DNA of 64,000 nucleotides from Chrysomallon squamiferum (Eukaryota; Mollusca; Gastropoda; Neomphalida; Peltospiridae): NCBI GenBank assembly GCA_012295275.1, contig CM022671.1, positions 20,794,822 to 20,858,821 of the forward strand, read 5' to 3'. Shown piece by piece: positions 1 to 12,170 of this stretch (position 1 is its first letter; each line of letters starts with the position of its first letter). The notes under the pieces were generated by a model. It saw only the letters and a program-made list of their open reading frames with translations, ran no database searches and was not told where the DNA came from. The position numbers and the translations under genes were made by a program.

Positions 1-359
1 GTTATTGTTCACTGAACTCCACATGAAGCGACAGTAAAGGAGATTATTCATACTGGTGTAGGCTGACAGAACAAAACGGAGGTTACAGCACAACATGTCA
101 GTGTTAACCTTTCGACAAAACGAATGTATGTTTTAAGACCAACACAAAACCAAATCGCTCACATGAGAGATGAGATAACCTTTCTTTTTCTTTAAAACCA
201 TTTTTTTTTTTTTTTTTTGCATTTATACCTTCCTAATCGAATCCTATGGACTACGACATAACCATATAGATACTGATTGCAAGATATGTAGGTAGACAGA
301 TAAACAGATACATACATACATAGATATATATATACATAAACACAATACACACAATACAT

Positions 360-540
360 ATATATATACACACACACACGCACACACATATATACACACA
401 CACATACATATACTTAACAACGCACACACATCAGATAGAGAAAAAACAGACAAAAGAAATGGAGATAAATAAAAAATAATAATAATAAAAATAAACAAGA
501 ACACTGAAACAAATTTTATATATAGGATGAACATAATAAC

Positions 541-602
<62 letters not shown>
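360..602. repeat. CA-rich tract and (AAT)n microsatellite
   Basis: Degenerate CA/TA repeats run from about 310 to 430. A long, nearly pure AAT trinucleotide array follows at about 538-602. The long Ile-rich and Asn-rich frames across it are read-through of this array. Confidence 0.9.
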
Positions 603-603
<1 letters not shown>

Positions 604-836
604 TAAAAATTCAAAATCAAAATCAACACAACAATTGATTTTTAATTTAAGCAAGCCCACACCTAATGCAAATAACACACTTGAGGTGCTATTTTATAGC
701 ATGGAACTGTATTATTTTTCTTAACAATACAAAAACCCGGCAATATAGCTTCATGATTTCCATGGTGGAATTCACATCAAATAATCATCTTACCATTATA
801 CTCAGCAAACTGGAAACAACATCGATCAGTCTGCCT

Positions 837-899
837 GGAATCGAACTAACTGAAATACGTCTTCGTTACAGCTAGAATTAATGTCGAGTTACCACACGT
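837..899 (-). mobile_element. Possible tRNA-derived SINE relic
   Basis: On the minus strand, GTTCGATTCC (complement of 838-847) matches the RNA polymerase III B-box core found in tRNAs. About 40 bases before it, TGGTAACTCGAC resembles a degenerate A-box. The spacing fits a tRNA head, but no clean cloverleaf can be drawn, so an old tRNA-derived SINE is more likely than a tRNA gene. Chance matches to these short boxes are possible. Confidence 0.35.
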
Positions 900-972
900 A
901 ATCATATGAATGACCTTTTAAAAATGTGCATACTGGACGAATAGCCAACTCACTGTGTCTGATATTTCTACT

Positions 973-1078
<106 letters not shown>

Positions 1079-1316
1079 AATGTAATGCGCACATTTCTAT
1101 ATTAGTAGAAATAATATTGTTTGGTTAAAAAATCTAAATAATTAAAAATGAAGCAATCTGAACACGATAAAGGAATGTTGAATTAGTAATGTAACAGCAA
1201 CTACAACAACAACAACAACAACAATAATAATAAAAATAATAACAATAAAAACGACATTTATGAGGATGTTAATAAATAAATAATTTCAGAAGAATTTTTA
1301 AGAAAAAAAAGTGTCG

Positions 1317-1464
<148 letters not shown>

Positions 1465-2116
1465 GGACTTATACCTTTTTTTTTATAAATCCTGTAACAT
1501 CGATCAGTTAACGTCTGCCCATCTTTCAAAAGACTCCAAGCAAAAACATTTGATTCAAGTTTGCTAAGAAAAGAGAAATCATCGATTCTTGACGTGTGCA
1601 ATGTTGTAGGCAGCTTGGTGATTTACGACGTAACTTTGAAATCTATTTCTTCCTTTAGCTCGACACTAAGTTCGTGTAATGTGTCGAAGTGAACCCCAGG
1701 GCATTGGAGAGCCCTTCCTATTCCAGCTATAAAAGTTTATTCAATCTTTTCTGAAAGTTCTCGCACTGAAAAAACCTTTAATCCATCCAAGAATAATGAC
1801 TAGTGAACATTTTGTTTGTTTTACTTGCTCAAAGACAAGTGAGTACTGAAATAAAGTTGGGAATAAAATGTTGTGCAAAGATGTGTTTGATAGCGATGTT
1901 AAGTCTCTTTAGGTTCTGTTGTTTCATGTACAAAGACAAATATTACATTTTATTTAGAATTTGTCTAACTGAAGAACATCAAAGAAAACAAAATCGGTAG
2001 TGTAATTAAAAAACTGATACGTTGGATTACTGTACCTTTATCATTAAATGAAGAATTAGAATTTGAGTCTCAAAATAAATATTTAACAAATATTTTCAAC
2101 GTGAATGATTATTAAT

Positions 2117-2232
<116 letters not shown>

Positions 2233-3357
2233 TATGTATGTCTATTTAATTATTTTTTGCTAATTTATTCATTCCTACTTTATTTTCTATAATTATCTCT
2301 GTATTAGTCTCACGATCTTAAAAAAAAAGAAAAAAAAAAAAAAAAATTAGTTTCCTAACTTTCTTTAATTATTTATTTTGAGCAATTCGCAGAAAATAAA
2401 GATGAAACAGTAAATAAATAAATGAACGAATGAATGAATGCATAAATGAATAAAAAAATAAAATAAACTAAATTAGATCAACAGATATTTCCTGACAGAT
2501 GCCAGACTTTCAGCACATTGTCATCAATTTCGTTGTGTGTTTTTTTCGATTCTTTTTTCGATTCTTTTTTCCCCGTTCGACTGGGTAAGTTCCGCTGCGC
2601 GAGCAAGGAAGTGACGAATTAGACTGGAGTGAATTGGAGACATGTCCACCGATTTTACTATCAGATTAACGATTGTCAGTAACTGGACGTGTTTGATCGA
2701 TAGCCTATGTAATCTTGGCAAGTGAAAAGGATGTGTCGGACGTTCAACGAAAAGGTCTTTCCTTGTTGCTGAACGAAGTATTTTTTTTTTCTTTCCAAAT
2801 TTAGTTCAGTTCAATGATACACACGCCATCAGCGTTTTGACGATGCCTTTTCAAAGAAACAAAGACAAGAGACTGTTTTCTCTATTCGATTTCGCTTGAA
2901 GAGTGTTTTGTTTGTTTATTGATTGTCATATATATTGTCCGAATAGGGCTAATTTTCGTTTAGACCAACACGAAATGGGCTACTTTCTGTCTAAAACAAC
3001 AGCATGGTTACCATCGCTTCGTTAGTTGCTCATTCAACAGGCCGTGAATTTGCAACGGATCAAAGATTTTAATTCCGGCTTTGACGATAAGAACAGTTTA
3101 GAATCGAACAAAACACTGTGACAGGCTCAGCGTAAGATTGATGGAAGTTGGATGGATGTCCTGGCTAAGCAGAGACTTTTAGACAAATTAAAGTTGCTAT
3201 ATGTTAATAGATTTCTAAAACTTATGAAAGCTGACTTCTACATATTCACACTTGTATATGTCTGTGAGAGACAGACAGAGAGAAAGAGAGTCAGAAAGAG
3301 AGATAGTCAGAGAGAACCATTTCACTGTTTTTGCGTAACTGAAATACCTAATATATA

Positions 3358-3466
<109 letters not shown>

Positions 3467-5129
3467 TGATAAAAGATATTTCGATTGATGAAAGTTAAAA
3501 CATGAAAATTCTTGAAGCTGAACAATAGGGAAATAGTATTGTTTTATCTACTGTTCCGCCACATATATGAGGGAAGATATTGATACAATAAAATATAATG
3601 CATGTTATATACAAATAATAATGAGTCATTAACTTGAAGAAAAAATAGTAAATTAATAATGCAGACATCAATAGAGAAATAAACGATTTAATGAACGAAT
3701 AAATGAATGAAAGGAAAAGAAAGGGAGAAAATGTATTAAATAAAATGAGCTAATTTTCCTAGATAAATATTAATAAAGTATTAATTAAAATATTATCAAG
3801 ATGAAGAAAATGATGATGATGATACTACTACTATTATTAATAAAAAATAACAACAGTAATAATAAGAACAATATCAACAACAGCAACAACAACAACAACA
3901 ATAATAATAATATCATCATCATTATAATCATCATTATTTTCTTGACAACATTCATTCCAGTTTCAAAAACTTAAAACGAAAATAGATAATAATATTTCTA
4001 CTTCTAATACTGAAGCTCATATAATTTTATAAAGAAGAATGCTATCCAAATGTTTTTGTAATTCTCAAAAAATAAAATAAAAATATAAATAAAACAACCA
4101 GCATATTAATTAGCTTTATGGTAATAATTGACCTATCTTTAAAGTAACGGTAAAACAAATATACTGTTACGTTTTTTTTTTATGAAATGGCTGAGAAAAA
4201 TATGGCTATCAATAATAGATCTCAAATTCCTGTAAGCAGTATCGCTTACATGAAAGCGGGGATACCTCCCTGTTTGCAAATATTGTTTACATTGATCATC
4301 TGCATTCATAGACAGTAATCATTTGTAAACAACTCGAGTTGTTTGATTTTTTAAATAGGTTTCTGTTTGTATTTAGCTCATTAGACTGAATATGTCAAGG
4401 AATGATATAGAATAGGTATATATATATATATATATTTGGTGTTTATCTCTCTGTCTATACAGCTGTATACGTTTCTCCATATACAAGCGGGTCTAGAACG
4501 CTTTATAGGGAAGGTCACACGTCAATTTTAATAAATAATTTTTACTGAAAGCCACTAAATACGGAACGAAATTAAACTAAATTAGTAACAAATAAAAAAT
4601 ATTACAAATAAAGTAAAAACGAATTTTAATAATATCTACCCATTGTTGCTCTTAAGCAACTCCAAAAGGTCTTGAGAAAACCAATTAAAATGCTATATTA
4701 TGACATCACTGATGTGACAAGGCAAATTATCGTTATTTAAAAAACACACTCTACAAACACTAACGTCTGTCTTTAGCTTATATTGCAGACGAGCAAATAA
4801 GACCAAATTACCGAAACTGAAAAATCATTTAATATTTCGTTTATTTTATCGATATACTATTTTAATATGACCCGATAATCGTTAACGGCACTCGCATATG
4901 TGAAACTCTGCAGATTTTTTTTTTATTATTATTATTCTCGCGTTCTTTTTGACCACAACAAATTGGCGTTCGATGTCTTTGATTTTCCTATAAAACCTGA
5001 CAGGCCCTTCATTCCAAAGCGTCAGCAAAATATTAGATGTGGCATGAAACCGCCGCAGCGGTAATGGATCATTTCCTAGCAGAAACAGATCCATGACGAG
5101 AACGTTTACCGCTAGACGTTAGTTAGCAT

Positions 5130-5460
5130 CCTGCATCACGTGATCCACGTTGACCCTGACCTGCTTCATTTTGACCAACATAGTGGTCATCGCTGACGTC
5201 ACAGTCCCAACCGTTATCACATTCAGCGTCGTTTATAACTCTTTTTTCAGAAACATTTGCGAACATAATAACACACGCACACACATATTCGCTTTTACCT
5301 CTCTCTGTGTGTGTGTATGTTAACAGTGGACTATATAAACTGGCTCCAGTTCAAAGTCCCGTTCAGCTATCGTTAATCTATTGTGAACAAAATCTTGTCT
5401 AATACGGATGCTCTCTACTTCGGATTCCGGGTGTAGATTCAAGGACAAAAGAACAATGTT
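5130..5460 (+). promoter_or_regulatory. Candidate promoter with CRE, E-box and TATA
   Basis: The sequence shows TCACGTGA (5136-5143, an E-box palindrome) and two abutting nuclear-receptor-type half sites, TTGACC and CTGACC (5150-5161), with a third TTGACC at 5171-5176. A perfect CRE, TGACGTCA, lies at 5194-5201. TATATAAA at 5332-5339 is followed about 30 bases later by TTCAGCT, where a start site could lie. A small ATG frame of 37 codons begins at 5456. The motif clustering is seen directly. Promoter function and the identity of any gene are inference, and no following exon was recognised. Confidence 0.35.
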
Positions 5461-5569
5461 TAAAGTAATTACCTTTGTCAGCAATGGCAAACAATTTTGG
5501 AAGTATGATCACTTCTTACAGAATGATGGTAATTTCCACATAATTAGACTACCGCGTGATATGAAATGA
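5456..5569 (+). CDS. Short unassigned ORF or possible first exon
   Basis: ATG at 5456 with A at -3 opens a 37-codon frame ending in TGA (5567-5569). A GTAATT after 25 codons could act as a donor, which would make this a first exon. It lies about 115 bases after a TATA-like box. I do not recognise the peptide: it has no clear signal sequence and includes an aromatic stretch, FWKYDHF. It may be chance. It is listed because it lies directly below a motif-dense promoter-like region. Confidence 0.2.
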   Translation: MFKVITFVSNGKQFWKYDHFLQNDGNFHIIRLPRDMK

Positions 5570-6031
5570 TTGTTCTTTTTGAAGGCTTAAACAACTGTGT
5601 AGCCATACTTCTTGTAATTACTGCATGCAGCTAAATGAACAAGATTATTAATAGTGTTGATACTTAACTGAATTAACGCATGTAGATTCAATTTCAAAAG
5701 CAGAACTCTGCATATATAAGTATGGCGCATATTTTGCTTTGTCTTATTGAACTCATCATAATGGCAGAGCCATTGTTACAAACATAAAATAAAACATCTT
5801 TATTTAGACACTGATGTTGTGTTTCAAATAAACCAGGGCCTTCAACAAAATATTATATACAGGCTCATGCCATAAGTGATAAAATGATTTAACAAAAAGA
5901 TTTATTTGCAGCCTGACAACAGTAAAACAACACATTTTTTTGCAGCCATTCATACCATTCATACACTTGGTCATATGATTTATTAAAAAATAAATCAGAC
6001 TGAAATAGCGGATTTTTTAAAATAATAATAA

Positions 6032-6144
6032 TAAGAGAGAGAGAGAGAGAGCTGGTACTGAATATATAAGTAGAAATTTAGAATTTAAAATTCAAATTTG
6101 ATAAGTTAATTCCTAAGGAAATCGATCATACAGCTTATACTTAC

Positions 6145-6226
<82 letters not shown>
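6032..6226. repeat. Short (GA)n and long (ATT)n microsatellites
   Basis: About nine GA repeats (6032-6050) sit at the position that carries a GA array in every array unit. An ATT array of about 27 repeats (6145-6226) is inserted within the X block of unit A. Confidence 0.93.
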
Positions 6227-6930
6227 TGTTTTGGCATCTTTTCTTTTGTTGTTGTTGTTGTTGTTATTTTCTACATTATTATCAGTTAACCCCACCAGCA
6301 AGAGTAACTTAGTTTTTTAAGATAAGATTGTATCTAGTATTCAGGTTTAAATAATAATATCAGTTAATTACTTTAGAATAGAAAACTCTGAATTCAGCAT
6401 TTGGTTGTCTCTATTGTGGTTTTGGTATGGAAAGGGAGGGAACTCATTGTCCATGGATCACTTTTAGCAATTTTTCAGATATATATAAATCGTCTCCAGC
6501 TGGTCTGATTCTCTCGGTCATTTCCTGCTGAAGATTGAAATTATTTACTGATTTCTTTCAGTAATTTCAGAAATACCTCAACAAGACAAATAAACGAATA
6601 AATAAATAAAGGCTGAAACCAAGCAAACTAGATCATTGACAAACACAATAAAGGAAAGCGGTTCATTTTGTAACTTTGAACATTCCATGTCATTAACTGA
6701 CCTAATAATATTTGTTATCATATACATAACAAGCTTGAGAAGTTCAACAATTTATTAAGACCCTTTTACTTTTTCCAAAATCGACATTTGATCTCTACTT
6801 TTTTTTTTATACTTTAAAAATAATTTTTCATTTCATCTCTTCATATTCTTATATGTTTTTACATTATGATGTGACTCAGTTTCAGAAATGTACTTCATAA
6901 AAAGATTAAAACTGAAATCTTTCGAGGTTC

Positions 6931-7168
6931 TGTCTGCAGCAGGATCTGCCAATAATAATAATAACAACATTCAAAAATAATAAGTTGAACAACAACAGTA
7001 AATAACAACAACAAAAATGTAAATAAATAAATAAAATAAGATAAAAAATAAATAAATAAATAAATAAGTAAATAAGTAAGTAAGTAAGTAAGTAAAAATA
7101 AATTTACCTAAGTCTGAGGCTGCGGCGATAGAAAGCAAAACACACAAAACTAACACGTATTTCAGCAT
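6931..7168 (-). pseudogene. Copy A: secreted-peptide gene with gutted exon 2
   Basis: Exon 1 (7168 down to 7108) is intact. Its ATG opens 20 codons of signal peptide with a hydrophobic VLVLCVLLSI core and an AAA-S cleavage context, ending in a phase-1 GTAAAT donor. It is identical base for base to exon 1 of the copy at 10329. Of exon 2 only about 20 bases survive (6931-6950, around the Cys-Cys doublet codons). The rest, including the splice acceptor, is replaced by an AAT-type repeat that joins intron sequence. No mature six-cysteine peptide can be made. Promoter elements remain, so a transcript of the signal exon with read-through is possible. It is best read as a pseudogene formed by deletion. 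Confidence 0.75.
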
Positions 7169-7217
7169 ATTGACGTTTCTCGTTCAGGCGATGAGAATAG
7201 TTTAGTTCTGTGCTGAA

Positions 7218-7235
7218 TTTTATACTTTATTTATA
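7218..7235 (-). promoter_or_regulatory. TATA boxes of copy A
   Basis: On the minus strand TATAAATA (complement of 7228-7235) and TATAAAA (complement of 7218-7224) lie about 50-65 bases before the ATG. The same arrangement recurs before the other three signal exons, which supports function. It predicts a 5' untranslated region of only about 25-30 bases. Confidence 0.6.
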
Positions 7236-7637
7236 CAGGTGAGAGTTTATTTTATTTTTGGTTAGCTCTGTTAATTACTTATTTATTGCTTTATATTTTT
7301 AATTATTAATTGTTTAACAATGGTTGATTTAGACGATAGTAAATATAATATTAATTATTGTAAGATAATAATGTAGATGAAACAATAAAACGTATCTATA
7401 TTTCTATCTTTTAATACTGAATGTAAAATTTTCAATTAATATGCAGTATTTTTTTTAAATTATTTTATTTGTCAGTCAGCTCTGTTCTAATATGCACGTA
7501 TATATGATCCATTAAAGTAATGAATATTTATCTAACTGACTTATATTAGGATGCTCACAAATATGTGTTTATGTGAGTCAGACTGTGAGTGTATATGTGA
7601 GCGACAGAAAGGAAGAGTGAGGAAAAGAGAAAAAGAA

Positions 7638-7663
7638 TCAGAGAGAGAGAGAGAGAGAGAGAG
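7638..7663. repeat. (GA)n microsatellite, unit B
   Basis: About 12 GA repeats at the same block position as the GA arrays of units A, C and D. Confidence 0.9.
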
Positions 7664-8256
7664 TGTACTGAATATATTAGTAGAAACTTCGAATTTAATA
7701 TTAAAATTTGATAACTTAATTCCTAATAAAATCCATATTTGATTTTGCATCGTTTTATGCTTTTTTTGTTCTTTTTTTTACATTATTATCAGGTAGCCTC
7801 ACCAGCTAGAAAAACGTAGTAGTTTTAGAAAACATTTTATCTTGTACTGAAATTTAAATAATCATATTAGTTAATTACTTAAGCGCAGAAAACTCTGAAT
7901 TCTTGATTAATGAAAAATCTTATGTTAATATCACTCATCTCATAATTATATGATTATCTAAAATATACAAACTAATGACTGTCTGTTTCCGACAGTCTAT
8001 CAACATATATTATCAGTATCAACATTTAGTTGTCTCTATTGTGGTTTTAGTATGAAAAGGGAGGGAACTCAGTGTCCATGGATAACTTTGAGCAATTCTT
8101 CATATAAAAACCGTCTCCAGCTGTTCTGATTCTCTCGGGTTATTTCCTACTGAAGATTGAAATTATTTACTGATTTATTTCTGTAATTACTTCAACATGT
8201 CAATTAAAGAAACATATGAATATATTCAACTGAAAAATACCAAGTATATATCACAT

Positions 8257-8257
<1 letters not shown>

Positions 8258-8300
<43 letters not shown>

Positions 8301-8316
8301 TATATCACACAAACAC

Positions 8317-8358
<42 letters not shown>

Positions 8359-8447
8359 CATACACACATTTACATATACGTGGTATTTTTCAGTTGAATA
8401 TATTCATATGTTTCTTTATTTGACCTGGTGAAGTAACTACTGAAATA

Positions 8448-8484
<37 letters not shown>

Positions 8485-8595
8485 TCATACAAATAAAGCA
8501 ACATACAAAAAACATACATACACATACATACATTTGTATATATATATATACATAAATATCCTCACGTTCATACATACGTACACACACACACTCGA
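8258..8595. repeat. TA/CA microsatellite cluster, unit B
   Basis: TA repeats (about 8259-8294), CA repeats (8316-8354), a second TA array (8448-8478) and degenerate CATA/CA repeats to 8590. Two copies of a short 'catatgaatatattcaactgaaaaatacca' type segment flank the cluster in opposite orientation (near 8213 and 8380), which could form a large hairpin. Confidence 0.88.
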
Positions 8596-9730
8596 ATATA
8601 GAACTTCTGTTTGGAATGCATTATTTCCTGTCATTTCCAATCGATAAGCTGCTTGTAAAAATTGAACCAAAAAGAAGACAACAACAATAATTATAAAGAT
8701 GATGATGATGATGATGATAATAATACATTCTAAGCTTCGTATTTCAAAGAAGAAGAATAAGAGAAAGAAATGTGACCACAAGACAAATAAATGAGTAAAT
8801 AAATAAAAACTGAAACGAAGCATACTAGACCATTGACAAACAGGACAAGGAAAGTAATTAACTTAGTAACTTTGCACATTTTATGACAAAGCCATATTGA
8901 AATTAATTATCCTAGTAATACCTTTTATCATATTCACAACCGGCTCGAAAATTTCAGTAATTTATTAGGACTCTTTTTCTTTTTCAAAAATCGACATTCG
9001 ATTTCTACATGCATATTATTATTTACACAAGGAATATTTTAATATGTACATTATACTTTTTAGATAACTAATTATGCATTTAGCAGTTAAAACAGAGATG
9101 TATCATTTTGGTCAGTACGATTTGTTATACAAATTTGTAATCTCTTATATATCTGATCCTGAATATATACATATGGTGCTTTTATAAATTAATTTTTTTA
9201 ATAATATGAACCCGCTATTTAGATATTATTAAATATATTAACTAAGATCACATGACGAAATTGAAATATGTTTTTAAATACTTTTAGCACAGTACACCGC
9301 TTTTCTTCATGTCCTTCCGTTTTCGGTTCATACAACCAAGTGTAACGTGACAGTGACTGTTTTATGAGGGTGTGTACACCCAGCCTTGATCTTTGTTGTT
9401 TTAAACTATGATTTGTATGACTTTTGGCAGGTGTGACTTAGAACGAAGTTACCCTGTGATATATAATTTTTAGCAGGTAACTGGTATCAACTAACGCATA
9501 TTATAGTCTAGTTTTCACCAACAAAGTTATGTCACACAAGGGTATATTAACATAAACAATATAAGGAATACATAATTATATGTATGAATGTATGTATATA
9601 CGTATGTATTTGTAGACAAAAGACAAACACAGATATACTAGGAATACATTTCTTTTATTTTTTGTATTTTTTTGTATTACGAATGGCGGATGAAAATTAA
9701 ATCCTGAGTTAATAACAGATTGAATGGTAA

Positions 9731-9736
9731 TTTATT
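9731..9736 (-). terminator. Polyadenylation signal of copy B
   Basis: AATAAA on the minus strand, about 50 bases past the stop codon of the gene ending at 9787. The hexamer and its surroundings are conserved after copies C and D. Confidence 0.65.
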
Positions 9737-9786
9737 TCAGAGTCAAATCTGTTATTATTTGAGACAAAAGTGTAGTCATGTAGCTG

Positions 9787-10329
9787 TTATTCCGTAGGCG
9801 GAACGTTTTTGATTTTCAGTCTGCAGCAGGATCTGTCATTATCGCATTTGACGTTGCTAATGGTTACCGCATCAGTTGAACATCCATCTTCATCCGTAGA
9901 GCAGTATATGATCTCTCCCTCTGCTCTTGGGAGGCCCATACAATCTGAAATATAAAATTACTTACAGCTTACTAAAATTTCAAAACTGACTAACAGCAAC
10001 ACAGTAATAAAAAGGAATGAATGAACGTATTAAAATTCCTTTAACTTAAGCTCACACAAATGGACATTGGCCGCTTTTTCTGAATAATCTAAAACATAAC
10101 AACAAGAATAACAACAACACTATTAATAATAATCATAACAATTTCCAAAAATAAAGAAATGAACAACAACAGTAAATAACAACAACAAAAATGTAAATAA
10201 ATGAATGAATAAATAAATAAATAAATAAATAAATAAGTATGTAAGTAAGTAAATAAAAATAAATTTACCTAAGTCTGAGGCTGCGGCGATAGAAAGCAAA
10301 ACACACAAAACTAACACGTATTTCAGCAT
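9787..10329 (-). CDS. Copy B: small secreted six-cysteine peptide
   Basis: This is a two-exon gene. Exon 1 is 10329-10269 (61 bases, phase-1 donor GTAAAT). The intron is 324 bases. Exon 2 is 9944-9787 (158 bases, acceptor TTTCAG, stop TAA). The product is 72 residues. Residues 1-18 form a signal peptide (hydrophobic VLVLCVLLSI, then AAAS), so the peptide should be secreted. The mature part has Cys at 22, 35, 42, 54, 60 and 61, giving C-x12-C-x6-C-x11-C-x5-CC. The last three spacings fit the beta-defensin range, while the first two are longer. It is acidic (about 11 Asp/Glu against 6 Lys/Arg), unlike typical cationic antimicrobial peptides. I do not recognise a named family; a defence, venom-like or mucus peptide is possible. 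The conserved TATA box, splice sites and AATAAA support a real gene. Confidence 0.82.
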
Positions 10330-10378
10330 ATTGACGTTTCTCGTTCAGTGGATGAGAATAGTTTAGTTCTGTGATGAA

Positions 10379-10385
10379 TTTTATA
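10379..10385 (-). promoter_or_regulatory. TATA box of copy B
   Basis: TATAAAA on the minus strand about 50 bases before the ATG at 10329, with a TATAAATA a few bases further upstream. The position is identical to the other copies. Confidence 0.6.
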
Positions 10386-10791
10386 CTTTATTTATAGAGG
10401 TGAGAGTTTATCTTAGTTTTTGTTATCTCTATTAATTACTTATTTATTGGTTTGTATTTTTTAATTATTATTTTTTTAACAATGGTTGACTTAGACGATA
10501 GTAAATATAATATTAAATTTCGTAAGATAATATTTAAGGCGGAAGCAATAATATGTATCTATATCTCTATCTTTTAATATTTATTATAACATTTTCAATT
10601 AATAACTAGTTCTCTAGCTCACATATGCATTCATAGACTGACACATGGTTTAAATTTAATCGATCGTATATTCAAAATAATAACTGACACATTTGTTTGT
10701 CGGTAAAGCTAATATATATGTATATGTGATTCACTGAAAAAATATGAATATTTATCGTTATAAAATTGACAGAGAGAGGAAAATATATTTA

Positions 10792-10795
<4 letters not shown>

Positions 10796-10846
<51 letters not shown>

Positions 10847-10888
10847 ATATATATATATATAAATATATATACATAAAGAAAGAAAGAG

Positions 10889-10980
<92 letters not shown>

Positions 10981-11070
10981 GTGACAGTCCTCTGTATATA
11001 TATGTGTGTATATAAATGTGTATGCATGTATGTATCCATGTATGTATGTATGTAAGTATTTACGTATGTA
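10796..11070. repeat. Compound ATCT / TA / GA / TATG microsatellites
   Basis: ATCT tetranucleotides (about 10794-10846), TA repeats (10846-10858), a GA array of over 40 repeats (about 10897-10978) and TATG repeats to about 11070. They lie upstream of copy B. A related compound tract sits at the same place upstream of copy C (14408-14575). Confidence 0.95.
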
Positions 11071-11143
11071 TGTTTCATTAAATATTTAATATAACGGAGT
11101 TGTTTTTAAAATTATTTTGTTTGTCAGTGATCTCTGTTCTAAC

Positions 11144-11329
11144 ACACACACACACACACACACATATATGATCCATTAAAGCAATGAATATTTATCTAAC
11201 TGACTTACATTAGGATGCTCAAATATGCGTTTATGTGTGTCAGTCTGCGAGAGAAAGGAAGAGTGGGGTAAGGAGAAAAGGAAGGAGAGAGTTAAGGAAA
11301 GAAAGAATCAGAGAGAGAGAGAGAGAGAG
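11144..11329. repeat. CA and GA microsatellites, unit C
   Basis: CA repeats at 11144-11164 and about nine GA repeats at 11310-11328. The GA tract is the unit C counterpart of the arrays at 6032, 7638 and 14827. Confidence 0.88.
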
Positions 11330-11921
11330 TATTGAATATATCCGTAGAAACTTCGAATTTATAACTGAAATTTGAGAAGCTAATTCCTCATGAAATTGAT
11401 ATTTTATTTTTAATCGTTTTTTGCTTTTGTTAATTTTTTTTTTTTTACATTATTATCAGGTAGCCTCAATAGCTAGAGAAACGTAGAAGTTTGAGATAAC
11501 ATTTTATCTTGTATTCAAATTTTGGAAATGATATTAATTAATTACTTAAGAGCAGAAAACTCTGAATTCTTAATTAATGAAAATCTTATATTAATATCAC
11601 CCATCTCATAATTATATGATTATCTAATATATACAAATTAATGACAGTCTGTCAGCATATATTATCAGTGTCCGCATTTAGTTGTCTCTGTTGTGGTTTT
11701 AGTATGAGAAGGGAGGGAACTCACTGTCCATGGATAACTTTTAGCAATTCTTCATATATAAATCGTCTGCTGCTGCTCTGATTCTCTCGGGTCATTTCCT
11801 ACTGAAGATTGAAATTATTTACTGATTTATTTATGTGATTATTTCACCAGGTCAAATAAAGAAACATATGAATATATTTAGTGGAACAACAAGTATGTAT
11901 CCCATCTTATATATCACACAC

Positions 11922-12170
11922 ACACAAAAACACAAACAGACATATACATATTCATGCTAAGCAATATACACATATCCTCACATTCATACATACATACATA
12001 CATACACACACACACACTCGAATATAGAACTTCTGTGTGGAATGAATGATTTCCAGTCATTTCCAATCGATAAGCTGCTAGTAAAAATTGAACAGAAAAG
12101 AAGACAACAGCAATAATTATAATGATAATGATGATGATATGTTAATGATGATGATGATGATAATAAATTC
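11922..12170. repeat. CA, CATA and GAT repeats, unit C
   Basis: Short CA-rich and CATA-rich tracts (about 11920-12016) and a GAT/AAT stretch (about 12118-12166). They correspond to the longer TA/CA cluster and GAT repeats of unit B (8258-8720). Confidence 0.75.

Noticed and set aside
244-678. Long Ile-rich minus-strand frame and other frames across AAT, GA, TC, CA and GATA arrays
   Set aside because: The translations are runs of one or two residues (Ile, Leu-Ser, Arg-Glu, Thr-His, Tyr-Ile) that follow the microsatellite exactly. No domain, promoter or splice support.
1690-1760. GGGCATTGGAGAGCCC hairpin-like sequence
   Set aside because: The short stem is compatible with chance and there is no transcript evidence or known RNA family.
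6971-7168. Continuous frames reading from the signal exons into intron (also 10123-10329 and 16075-16263)
   Set aside because: The extension past residue 20 is translation of AAAT/AAGT intron repeats (Tyr-Leu-Phe runs). The conserved GTAAAT donor and downstream exon 2 show the real structure.
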